Positions 9,405 to 17,379 of a DNA stretch of 64,000 bases are shown piece by piece. This DNA comes from Hyphomicrobium sp. MC1. Its GTDB lineage: Bacteria > Pseudomonadota > Alphaproteobacteria > Rhizobiales > Hyphomicrobiaceae. Position numbers and translations under genes: made by a program. The DNA is taken from NCBI RefSeq assembly GCF_000253295.1, contig NC_015717.1, forward strand, positions 2,728,001 through 2,792,000, in the 5' to 3' direction. The notes beneath the pieces were generated by a model that was not told the origin of the DNA, did not search any database, and worked only from the letters and a program-made list of their open reading frames with translations. Numbering within the stretch: position 1 is the first letter of the stretch; every line of letters starts with the position of its first letter.

Positions 9405-10394
9405 TTAAACGCTGGCGGCTTCGACGAGCTTCTTGGCCTGGGCAACCCAGTTTTCGCTGGCGATCTGGCCTTTGAGCTTCAGCTGGCGATCGAGCGCCTC
9501 GGCGTAATCGTTGTCGAGATCGGCGATCTGCCAGAAGTGGTAGACGCCCGCATCGTTGAGGCGCTGCTCGATCTTCGGCGTGATACCGGTGATGCGCTTG
9601 AGATCGTCGGCCTCGCCACGCGGCGCTTCGATGCCCTTGAAGGTAACCTTCGGCAGTTCCTCGGCCGGTGGCGTCTCGGAGGCACCAACGTCAACGCCAG
9701 CAGAACCCTGCGAACGCTCCAGACCGTCGAGCGCAGCGCGTGCCATCAGATCGCAATAGAGCGTGATGGCGCGGCCGGCGTCGTCGTTGCCCGGAACCGG
9801 GTAATCGATGCCGTCCGGATCGCAGTTCGTATCGACGATCGCGACGATCGGGATGTTGAGCTTGCGCGCTTCCTGGATGGCGATCGATTCCTTGTTGGTA
9901 TCGATCACAACGAGCAGGTCGGGCGTGCCGCCCATGTCCTTGATGCCACCGAGCGACTGGTTGAGCTTGTCGCGCTCGCGCGTCAGGTTCAGGATTTCCT
10001 TCTTCGTGCGGCCCTGCGGATCGGCCAAGATGTCGTCAAGCTGGCGAAGGCGGCGGATCGACTGCGAAACCGTCTTCCAGTTGGTCAGCGTGCCGCCGAG
10101 CCAACGATGGTTGATGAAGTACTGGGCGCTGCGCTTGGCTGCGTCAGCAATGCCATCCGACGCCTGACGCTTCGTCGCCACGAAGAGAACGCGACCGCCA
10201 CCGGCGACGGTGTCGGAAACCTTCAGCAGCGCCTGGTGCAGCAACGGCACCGTCTGTGTCAGATCGAGGATGTGGATTTTGTTGCGCGACCCATAGATGA
10301 ACGGCGCCATCTTGGGGTTCCAGCGGTGAGCCTGGTGGCCGAAGTGAACGCCAGCTTCCAATAGCTGACGCATGTTGAAGGCAGGAAGTGCCAT
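9405..10394 (-). CDS. rpsB: 30S ribosomal protein S2 with C-terminal helix-hairpin-helix-like extension
   Basis: Small-subunit ribosomal protein. The first 230 or so residues are ordinary S2 (MRQLLEAGVHFGHQAHRWNP, then the signature HRWLGGTLTNW and VDTNCDPDGIDYPVPGND). The protein runs to 329 residues because of a linker and a C-terminal domain from about residue 263 (DDLKRITGITPKIEQRLNDA, then GVYHFWQIA). This resembles helix-hairpin-helix-type modules and is clearly related to the C-terminus of NuoE in this same window. Extended S2 proteins are known in alphaproteobacteria; the role of the extra domain is unknown to me. The ATG at 10394 begins MALPAFNMRQL. Confidence 0.96.
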   Translation of the reverse strand: MALPAFNMRQLLEAGVHFGHQAHRWNPKMAPFIYGSRNKIHILDLTQTVPLLHQALLKVSDTVAGGGRVLFVATKRQASDGIADAAKRSAQYFINHRWLGGTLTNWKTVSQSIRRLRQLDDILADPQGRTKKEILNLTRERDKLNQSLGGIKDMGGTPDLLVVIDTNKESIAIQEARKLNIPIVAIVDTNCDPDGIDYPVPGNDDAGRAITLYCDLMARAALDGLERSQGSAGVDVGASETPPAEELPKVTFKGIEAPRGEADDLKRITGITPKIEQRLNDAGVYHFWQIADLDNDYAEALDRQLKLKGQIASENWVAQAKKLVEAASV

Positions 10395-10753
10395 CGAAAC
10401 GTTTCCTTTTCCGGTTAGACCTCCGCGAGACTTGAGAAGAGATTTGCAAGCCTTTTTATGGGCTTATCATTTCTCCACCGGAGCACGATGCGGGGCTTTT
10501 CATCCGCATGGCGCAAATGTCTCGCGTGTGAGATGGCGGCTGTATACGGGGGATCGGCTTTTTGCGCAAGCCTAGGCTGCGGCCTAGACTTGTATCGACT
10601 GCTTCCCGGGCATCCCCTACCCGGCCTCGAACGCGCGCCACGGCCGCCGTCTTGATGAGCGGATCGTGGCGCGCCGAATTATGGATTAAGGGGATATGCG
10701 GCTAGTGCTTCCGCCCCCTCCGCGCACGGGACGAGACGCGTGGCGTCGACGGC
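10395..10753. other. Intergenic region upstream of rpsB
   Basis: No convincing gene. The rpsB-tsf promoter should be here, but I cannot identify it. A perfect 10-base inverted repeat (GCGCGCCACG at 10633-10642, complement at 10665-10674) with a 22-base spacer lies between the stop of the small exported protein gene and rpsB. It has no T-run on either strand, so it is only a weak terminator candidate. Confidence 0.5.
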
Positions 10754-11125
10754 TTACTTGCTGCACTTGGAATCGAGCAGTGTGACGGCGTCGTCCATCG
10801 CCTTGGCTTCTGGCGAGTCGTCCTTGGCGTCCTGGCCATCGTCCCAGGCGTTCTCGAAATCCTCACCCAGCGTTTTGAAATACCCGTCGATTTCGTCGCT
10901 AGCGGCTTGCGCCTTTTTTTCGTCGTCGCCGACCTCGTCCATTTTCTTGGTCATCGCGCAATAGGCTTTCACCTTTGCGGGATCGGAGGCAACGGCTTCG
11001 AGATTTTTCTTGATATCAGCTGCGCTCAATTTTGGCGGCTCTTTATCGTCGTCAGCGGCGCGAGCCACGGTAGCGGCGGGAGCAAGCAGCAAAGCAGCAA
11101 TCAAAGCGGCGTGGAATTTTGACAT
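10754..11125 (-). CDS. Small exported acidic protein, unknown function
   Basis: A 123-residue protein with a clear signal peptide (MSKFHAALIAALLLAPAATV, cleavage probably after ARA at about residue 23). The mature part is highly acidic, mostly helical in appearance, and has only two cysteines: one in KAYCAMTKKMDEV and one near the end in DSKCSK. These could form a disulfide in the periplasm. I do not recognise a named family. It is flanked by a second small exported protein and by rpsB, with intergenic DNA on both sides, so it is probably a single-gene unit. Confidence 0.8.
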   Translation of the reverse strand: MSKFHAALIAALLLAPAATVARAADDDKEPPKLSAADIKKNLEAVASDPAKVKAYCAMTKKMDEVGDDEKKAQAASDEIDGYFKTLGEDFENAWDDGQDAKDDSPEAKAMDDAVTLLDSKCSK

Positions 11126-11231
11126 CTCTTGCCTCGTTTTTGGCTAGCTCGGGGTGCGGAGCTATGCACTGAAACTGTGTCAGAAGAAGGCAGCGTTGTG
11201 CCGCTGCCTTCGACTAAAAGCGCAACGTCAC

Positions 11232-11477
11232 TTAGCGCCAATAGCGCCAGTAGCACTTGCGGTGGCCGTGATGCCAACGGCAAACCCACTTGCGGTGCTT
11301 GTAGTGCCGATGCTTGTAATAGCGCTTCTTGTAATAGACGTGCTCGACGGCGGTTTTATCCGCGTGCACGCCAATCCCGTTGAGGTTTGCGCCGGCGACA
11401 CCTGCATTTGCAGCGCCGCCAAAAGCGCCGAGGGTGACGGCAGCGGCAACAGCTGCTGCGATCAAGCTCTTTTTCAT
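11232..11477 (-). CDS. Small exported His/Tyr/Lys-rich basic protein
   Basis: An 81-residue protein with a typical signal peptide (MKKSLIAAAVAAAVTLGAFG, cleavage likely after ANA near residue 25). It is followed by a short Gly/Asn stretch and a strongly basic, aromatic C-terminal half made of YYKKRYYKHRHYKHRKW-like repeats, with two cysteines. No enzyme motif is visible. Similar Tyr/His/Arg-rich small exported proteins are common in Rhizobiales and have no established function. The ATG at 11477 is followed at once by the Lys-Lys n-region. It stands alone between dnaE and the previous small gene. Confidence 0.75.
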   Translation of the reverse strand: MKKSLIAAAVAAAVTLGAFGGAANAGVAGANLNGIGVHADKTAVEHVYYKKRYYKHRHYKHRKWVCRWHHGHRKCYWRYWR

Positions 11478-11546
11478 TAGAGGCTCCTATCTTCTTCAAA
11501 GAAAGACGCGGTCTCTCACGTCTTGAACCCCTAACGCTTAGCGCAC

Positions 11547-11568
11547 AAAAAAACCGTCGGTGATGACG
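11547..11568 (-). terminator. Possible terminator downstream of dnaE
   Basis: On the minus strand a short hairpin (CGTC, six-base loop, GACG) is followed by G and a run of seven T. It lies about 50 bases past the dnaE stop. The stem is only four to five pairs, so this is a tentative call. Confidence 0.4.
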
Positions 11569-11618
11569 AAAAATATTCCGCGAATTGAGTGTAACTTTTG
11601 CGCCAGCAACCAGCGGTA

Positions 11619-14600
11619 TTAGATTTCGATTATTTCCGCCACAATTGGCAGCGCTTCAATGCGAATTGCTTCGCGAGGAGAAACGTCGTACCGCCCCGCG
11701 AGGATAAATTCCATTTCGCGATTGCGATCTTCGAGCGGCAATACAATGCGAATTTCGCCGCCACGCGCATTCGGGCGTAAATATTTGCTGACGTCCGAAA
11801 CCGGCGCAGCATTAGCCACGACCGACTTTCGATCGAGAACAAGTTTGAGATTGCGGGGAACTGCCGACGCAGCCTTGTCGAGTTCCTCAATGGATTGCAC
11901 GCGCATTTTCATCGTCTCGCCATCGCGTTCGGCTTCGACTGAAACGATCACCGGCGTGCCTGGCTCCAGAAGATCGCGACTGGTTGCGAGCGTATCGGAA
12001 AATATGACCGCTTCGAATTGGCCCGTCGCGTCGGAGAACGTAGCAAAGGCGAATTTGTTGCCTTTCTGCGAGCGGCGCTCGCGGGCGGCGATGACGATGC
12101 CGGCAAGGCGTCCGGCCGTCGCGCCGCGCTGCACGAGCATTTCGAACTCACTGAATTTCTTGATGCCAAGCTTCTTCAATACGCGATCGTACTGATCGAG
12201 CGGATGGCCGGAGAGATAAAAGCCGATGGCTTGGAACTCTTCCGATAGCTTCTCCATCGCGGTCCACGACTGCGTCGCGCGCAGAACGAGATCTGCGGGC
12301 TTCCCGGCAGTGCCGAAAAGATCGGTCGTGCCCTGCGCTTCATCGGCGGTGCGGCGCTGCGCAGACGCCAGAATGGTATCAGCGTTGGCAGCAACGAGTG
12401 CGCGATTGGAATTCAACGAGTCGAACGCGCCGCCCTTGGCGAGCGTTTCGAGAGCGCGCTTGTTCAGTGCCTTGGCGTCGACGCGCGACGCGAAGTCGGC
12501 GAGTGATTCATAAAGGCCGCCGGAGTTTCGCTCGCTGACGATCGTCTCGACGGCACTCGCCCCGATATTCTTCAATGCGGCGAGCGAATAACGGATCGAA
12601 CCAAGCTTGGAATCTCCCGACGGCGGTTCAACGCCGAAATCCACGCCGGAATTGTTTACGCACGGCGGAAGCATGCGAATACCGGATTTGCGCGCTTCGG
12701 ACGCAAACATCGCGAGCTTATCCGTGTTGCCCATATCGAGCGTCATGGACGCGGCGAAGAATTCCTCACGGAAGTTCGCCTTCAAATAGGCTGTGTGATA
12801 GCTGACGAGCGCATACGCTGCAGCGTGCGATTTGTTGAAGCCGTAGCCTGCGAACTTATCGACGAGTTCGAAGATATAGATCGCTTCTTCTTTTTTCACG
12901 CCCTTGCTGACAGCGCCTTCGACGAAGCGCGCTTGCTGCTTCGCCATTTCGGCCTTGTCTTTTTTACCCATCGCGCGGCGAAGCATGTCGGCTTGACCAA
13001 GCGTGTAGCCGCCCATCACCTGCGCGATCTGAATGACCTGCTCCTGGTAGATGATGACGCCGTAGGTCTCTTTTAGAATACCTTCGAGCATCGGATGCAG
13101 GTAGTCGACCGGCTCCTCGCCGTGCTTGCGGTTGATGTAGGTCGGGATGTTATCCATCGGGCCGGGGCGATAGAGCGCCACCATGGCGATGATGTCCTCG
13201 AAGCGGTCGGGCTTCAGCCGCTTCAAGCTTTCGCGCATGCCCGTACTTTCAAGCTGGAACACGCCGGCCGTATCGGCCTTGGCCAGCATTTCATAAGCGG
13301 GCTTGTCGTCGAGCGGCAAACTCGGCAAGTCGACGGTGATGCCGCGCACGCGCTTGATCAACTGCACGGCTTTTTCGAGCACGGTGAGCGTCTTGAGACC
13401 CAAGAAGTCGAACTTCACGAGACCCGCCGCTTCAACCATTTTCCAGTTGTATTGCGTGATGGGGAAGTTCGATTTCGGATCGCGGTAGAGCGGCACCAAC
13501 TCTTCGAGCGGACGGTCGCCGATAACCATACCGGCGGCGTGCGTCGAGGCGTGGCGATAAAGGCCTTCGAGCTTTTCGGCGATTTCGAGTAAGCGCGCGA
13601 CGATCGGTTCGCTGTCGCGCTCTTCCTGCAATTTCGGTTCGCCGTCGATGGCTTCGCGCAACGTGACGGGATTGGCTGGGTTGTTCGGCACGAGCTTGCA
13701 GAGCCGATCGACCTGGCCATACGGCATCTGTAGCACGCGGCCAACGTCGCGCAGCACGGCGCGCGCCTGCAGCTTACCGTGTGTGATGATCTGGGCGACG
13801 CGGTCGTCGCCGTATTTCTTCTGCACGTAGTCGATGACGCGGTCGCGCTTTTCCTGGCAGAAGTCGACGTCGAAGTCCGGCATCGAAATACGTTCGGGAT
13901 TGAGAAAACGCTCGAACAGCAAGCCGAAGCGCAACGGATCCAGATCGGTGATCGTCAGCGCATAAGCGACGAGAGAACCCGCGCCCGAACCGCGGCCCGG
14001 TCCGACCGGCACGCCGTTGGCTTTCGACCATTTGATGAAGTCGGCCACGATGAGAAAGTAGCCGGGAAACTTCATCTGCGTGATGACGTCGACCTCGTAA
14101 GCGAGGCGCTTTTCGTAGTCTTCGACCGTGAAGCCTGGCGATGGCCCGTGCGCTTCGAGGCGACGTTTCAAGCCTTCGATGGCTTGCCGTTTCATTTCCG
14201 CGGCTTCGAGACGGAAATTCTCGATTTCGCTCTGGCTGTCGTCGCCCGCAACGAAACGCGGAAGGATCGGCTTTTTGCCCTCGGGCCGGAATGCGCAGCG
14301 GATGGCGATTTCAACTGTATTCGCCAACGCTTCGGGGAGATCTGCGAACAGAGACGCCATCTCTTCTTCGGTCTTGAGATAGTGCTCGGGGCTGGCGCGG
14401 CGTCGATCGTCTTCGACCACGTAGCGACCGTCGGCGATGCACAGCAGCGCGTCATGCGCTTCGTAATCGGCGCGGGCGGCGAAATAGCATTCGTTGGTCG
14501 CGACAATCGGCAAGCGCCGCGCATACGCGAGTTCGAGTAGTTGTGGCTCGACTTCGACTTCTTCGGCAAGACCGTGCCGCTGAATTTCGACGTAGAGGCG

Positions 14601-15164
14601 ATCGCCGAATATCTTCTCAAGCGTCGCGAGCCTCTCGGCGGCGTGATCGGGCTGAGCGTTGCGCAAAGCGGTGTCGATCGGACCTTGCGGACCACCTGTC
14701 AGCGCGATCAATCCGGCGGACAATTCTTCGAGCCGCGCGATCTTCACATGCGCAGGCTCGTCCGGCGCCGCTTCAAAATTCAGTGCCTTCGACAGCTTCA
14801 TGAGGTTCGCAAAGCCGTCGGCGTTCATGGCCAGCAGCGCGAGCTTGCCCGCAGGCTTCACGCGCGGCTCGTTGCTCATGGCTCGCAATGCCATCGGGCC
14901 GTTGTCGCGGTTATCGCCGAAATCAATATCGAGCGTCGTGCCGACGATGGGCTGCACACCGGCGCCCCAGATTTTCTCGGAGAACTCAAGCGCGCCGAAA
15001 AGATTGTTCGTATCGGTGAGGCCGATCGCGGGAAGGTTCATCGCCGTCGCGAGCTTGGCGAGCTTGGTAATCGGCAACGCGCCTTCGAGCAGCGAATAAG
15101 CCGAATGGACCTTCAGGTGAATGAATTTGGGCGCGTGCGGAGCGGGGCGAATCGGAGCGTTCAT
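11619..15164 (-). CDS. dnaE: DNA polymerase III alpha subunit
   Basis: Catalytic subunit of the replicative DNA polymerase. The 1181-residue protein has the order expected of DnaE: N-terminal PHP domain (FIHLKVHSAYSLLEGALPI), the polymerase palm with PDFDVDF as the catalytic Asp motif and GPGRGSGAGSLVAYAL just before it, fingers with YGFNKSHAAAYALVSYHTAYLK, a helix-hairpin-helix region, and a C-terminal OB-fold (GRLAGIVIAARERRSQKGNK). It is the DnaE1 type rather than PolC or DnaE2, given the length and intact C-terminus. It follows lolD by 95 bases, the usual neighbourhood in this order. Confidence 0.97.
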   Translation of the reverse strand: MNAPIRPAPHAPKFIHLKVHSAYSLLEGALPITKLAKLATAMNLPAIGLTDTNNLFGALEFSEKIWGAGVQPIVGTTLDIDFGDNRDNGPMALRAMSNEPRVKPAGKLALLAMNADGFANLMKLSKALNFEAAPDEPAHVKIARLEELSAGLIALTGGPQGPIDTALRNAQPDHAAERLATLEKIFGDRLYVEIQRHGLAEEVEVEPQLLELAYARRLPIVATNECYFAARADYEAHDALLCIADGRYVVEDDRRRASPEHYLKTEEEMASLFADLPEALANTVEIAIRCAFRPEGKKPILPRFVAGDDSQSEIENFRLEAAEMKRQAIEGLKRRLEAHGPSPGFTVEDYEKRLAYEVDVITQMKFPGYFLIVADFIKWSKANGVPVGPGRGSGAGSLVAYALTITDLDPLRFGLLFERFLNPERISMPDFDVDFCQEKRDRVIDYVQKKYGDDRVAQIITHGKLQARAVLRDVGRVLQMPYGQVDRLCKLVPNNPANPVTLREAIDGEPKLQEERDSEPIVARLLEIAEKLEGLYRHASTHAAGMVIGDRPLEELVPLYRDPKSNFPITQYNWKMVEAAGLVKFDFLGLKTLTVLEKAVQLIKRVRGITVDLPSLPLDDKPAYEMLAKADTAGVFQLESTGMRESLKRLKPDRFEDIIAMVALYRPGPMDNIPTYINRKHGEEPVDYLHPMLEGILKETYGVIIYQEQVIQIAQVMGGYTLGQADMLRRAMGKKDKAEMAKQQARFVEGAVSKGVKKEEAIYIFELVDKFAGYGFNKSHAAAYALVSYHTAYLKANFREEFFAASMTLDMGNTDKLAMFASEARKSGIRMLPPCVNNSGVDFGVEPPSGDSKLGSIRYSLAALKNIGASAVETIVSERNSGGLYESLADFASRVDAKALNKRALETLAKGGAFDSLNSNRALVAANADTILASAQRRTADEAQGTTDLFGTAGKPADLVLRATQSWTAMEKLSEEFQAIGFYLSGHPLDQYDRVLKKLGIKKFSEFEMLVQRGATAGRLAGIVIAARERRSQKGNKFAFATFSDATGQFEAVIFSDTLATSRDLLEPGTPVIVSVEAERDGETMKMRVQSIEELDKAASAVPRNLKLVLDRKSVVANAAPVSDVSKYLRPNARGGEIRIVLPLEDRNREMEFILAGRYDVSPREAIRIEALPIVAEIIEI

Positions 15165-15259
15165 AAGCCTATTTTGCGCGCTTCAAACGCGGCTGTCTCG
15201 ACGCAAAAATACTGGGCAAAAACAACCCGTTTGGCTCGCATCGAAGGCCATTTAGCGCC

Positions 15260-15970
15260 TTAACGCGTTTTGGACAGCGAAATTTCGATCAGCTGGCCTT
15301 CCTGGACTTGCAACACGCGGTCCATGCGCGCCGCCAGTTCCATATTGTGGGTCGCGATCAAGGCTGCAACGCCCTGGCGGCGGATGACGTCAACGAGTTG
15401 CACGAAAACGTGGTCGGAGGTGTGCGGATCGAGATTACCGGTCGGCTCGTCGGCCAGCAGAAGGCGGGGGCTATTCGCCAAGCCACGGCAGATGGCAGTG
15501 CGCTGCTGCTCACCGCCGGACAACTCGGCCGGACGATGCTCCGCACGCTGCGCAAGTCCGACGCCCGCAAGAAGTTCATTTGCATGGGCTTCGGCGGCCT
15601 TGCGGCTTTTGCCAAGAATGAGCTGCGGAATGACGACGTTTTCCAGCGCGCTGAACTCGGGAAGCAACTGGTGGAACTGATAGACGAAGCCGATTTCCTT
15701 GCGGCGCAGACGTGTGCGCTCGGCTTCTGTCATCGTGGCGCAGTCGCGTCCGTTGATGACGACCCGACCGCTCGACGGCGATTCAAGTAGGCCCGTGATG
15801 TGCAGCAGCGTCGACTTGCCCGCGCCGGAGGGCCCGACGAGCGCCACGGCCTGACCCGGCCAAAGCACGGCATCGACGCCGCGCAAGACGACGACTTCCT
15901 TCTCGCCTTGGCGGAAAGAACGCGTGACGCCCTCAAGCTGCAGAATTGGTGCGATCGGTTTGTTTTCCAT
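15260..15970 (-). CDS. lolD: Lipoprotein-releasing ABC transporter ATP-binding protein
   Basis: ATPase of the Lol system, which releases lipoproteins from the inner membrane to the carrier LolA. The 236-residue protein has Walker A GPSGAGKST (residues 46-54), a Q-loop in VYQFHQLLPEF, the ABC signature LSGGEQQRTAI, Walker B LLLADEP and the H-loop ATHN. The ATG at 15970 is five bases after the lolC stop, so translation is probably coupled. The VYQFHQLLPEFSALENV segment is typical of the LolD/MacB group. Confidence 0.96.
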   Translation of the reverse strand: MENKPIAPILQLEGVTRSFRQGEKEVVVLRGVDAVLWPGQAVALVGPSGAGKSTLLHITGLLESPSSGRVVINGRDCATMTEAERTRLRRKEIGFVYQFHQLLPEFSALENVVIPQLILGKSRKAAEAHANELLAGVGLAQRAEHRPAELSGGEQQRTAICRGLANSPRLLLADEPTGNLDPHTSDHVFVQLVDVIRRQGVAALIATHNMELAARMDRVLQVQEGQLIEISLSKTR

Positions 15971-15975
15971 GCGCC

Positions 15976-17292
15976 CTACTCATACCGCAAGGCTTCGACG
16001 GGATCGAGCTTCGATGCCTTCCACGACGGATAGAGCGTCGCGATGACCGAGAGTACGAGCGCCATCACGACGATACCGCCGGTTTCATGGAAATCGATCT
16101 CAGCTGGAAGCTTCGTCAGATAATAGACGCTCGGGTCGAATACGGTCGTGCCTGAAACCCACGAGACGAAGTTCTTGATGCTCTCGATATTCCAGCAGAA
16201 GAGCACACCGATGATGAGACCGGCGAGCGTGCCGACGATGCCGATCGATGCGCCGGTTATCAGGAATATGCGCATCACTGCGCCTTTGGTGGCGCCCATC
16301 GTTCTTAGAATGGCGATGTCACGGCCCTTGTCTTTCACGAGCATCATCAGGCCGGAGATGATGTTCAACGCCGCAACCAGCACGATCAGCGACAGGATAA
16401 TGAACATGACGTTGCGCTCAACCGAGAGCACGTTGAAGAACGTCTCGTTGCGCTGACGCCAGTCATTTACAGCGATCGTCGGACCGCCCGCGTTCTTGAT
16501 CAGATCGTCGTAGTGATCGACGTCCTCAGGATTGTCGACAACCACTTCGACGACGTCGGTCTCGCCCGTCTTTGAGAAATACTTCTGCGCTTCGGCCAGC
16601 GGCATGAAAATCATCATGCGGTCGTATTCCGACATGCCGAGTTCGAAGATCGAGGTGATTTGATAGGCTTTAGATCGCGGCGCGGTGCCGAAGGGAGTCG
16701 AGGCGCCACGCGGCGACACGAGCGTGACCATATCGCCCAGGCCAACGTGAAGCTGGTTGGCAAGGCGCACGCCCATTGCGATGCCGTGCTGGCTGTCGAA
16801 GCCATCGAGCGTTCCGGCGCGCATATTGCCGGAAACGAGCTTCAAGGATTTGAGGTCGCTTTCGCGCAGACCGCGCACGAGTCCGCCAAGCGCCTGGGTG
16901 CTGGAGGAAACCATGACCTGGCCTTCGATCACCGGCATTGCGATTTTGACGCCAGGCACTTTGCTGATCCGCTCAGCGACTGCGTCATAATCGGTGAAGC
17001 GCTCGCCGATCTTCTGCACGATGACGTGGCCGTTCAGGCCCATGATCTTGGAGAACAGGTCGTGTCGGAAGCCGTTCATCACCGCCATCACGATAATCAG
17101 CGTGGCGACGCCGAGCATGATGCCGAGAAAGGAGAACCCGGCGATGACCGAGATGAAGCCCTCCTTGCGGCGCGCGCGGAGGTAGCGGCCCGCGATCATC
17201 CACTCGAAAGCGGAAAACGGCGCCGTCCCGCTTATGGCCCCTTGGTCGGCGGGCACTCCAGCGGACACCCCACCGTGCGCTGAAACTGTCAT
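15976..17292 (-). CDS. lolC: Lipoprotein-releasing ABC transporter permease LolC/E family
   Basis: Integral membrane partner of LolD. The 438-residue protein has one N-terminal transmembrane helix after FEWMIAGRYLRARRKEGFIS, a large periplasmic domain (residues about 75-290), and three C-terminal helices with the conserved segment DKGRDIAILRTMGATKGAVMRIF. Only one permease gene is present next to lolD, as usual in alphaproteobacteria, where a single LolC/E-type protein (sometimes called LolF) is thought to act as a homodimer. The gene lies between proS and lolD. Confidence 0.94.
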   Translation of the reverse strand: MTVSAHGGVSAGVPADQGAISGTAPFSAFEWMIAGRYLRARRKEGFISVIAGFSFLGIMLGVATLIIVMAVMNGFRHDLFSKIMGLNGHVIVQKIGERFTDYDAVAERISKVPGVKIAMPVIEGQVMVSSSTQALGGLVRGLRESDLKSLKLVSGNMRAGTLDGFDSQHGIAMGVRLANQLHVGLGDMVTLVSPRGASTPFGTAPRSKAYQITSIFELGMSEYDRMMIFMPLAEAQKYFSKTGETDVVEVVVDNPEDVDHYDDLIKNAGGPTIAVNDWRQRNETFFNVLSVERNVMFIILSLIVLVAALNIISGLMMLVKDKGRDIAILRTMGATKGAVMRIFLITGASIGIVGTLAGLIIGVLFCWNIESIKNFVSWVSGTTVFDPSVYYLTKLPAEIDFHETGGIVVMALVLSVIATLYPSWKASKLDPVEALRYE

Positions 17293-17379
17293 CGTGCCCT
17301 CACTGTCGTTGCCCCATTGCGCGCCGCATCGCAGCTCCCTGTGTCGCAGTTAAGGCCATCTCACCGCATTGCGGCCGTT

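Noticed and set aside
9359..15190. A 15-base word (CGCGCTTCAAACGCG) shared by the gaps upstream of tsf and dnaE
   Set aside because: One or two chance 15-base matches are expected in 64 kb, so two copies are not evidence of a regulatory site.
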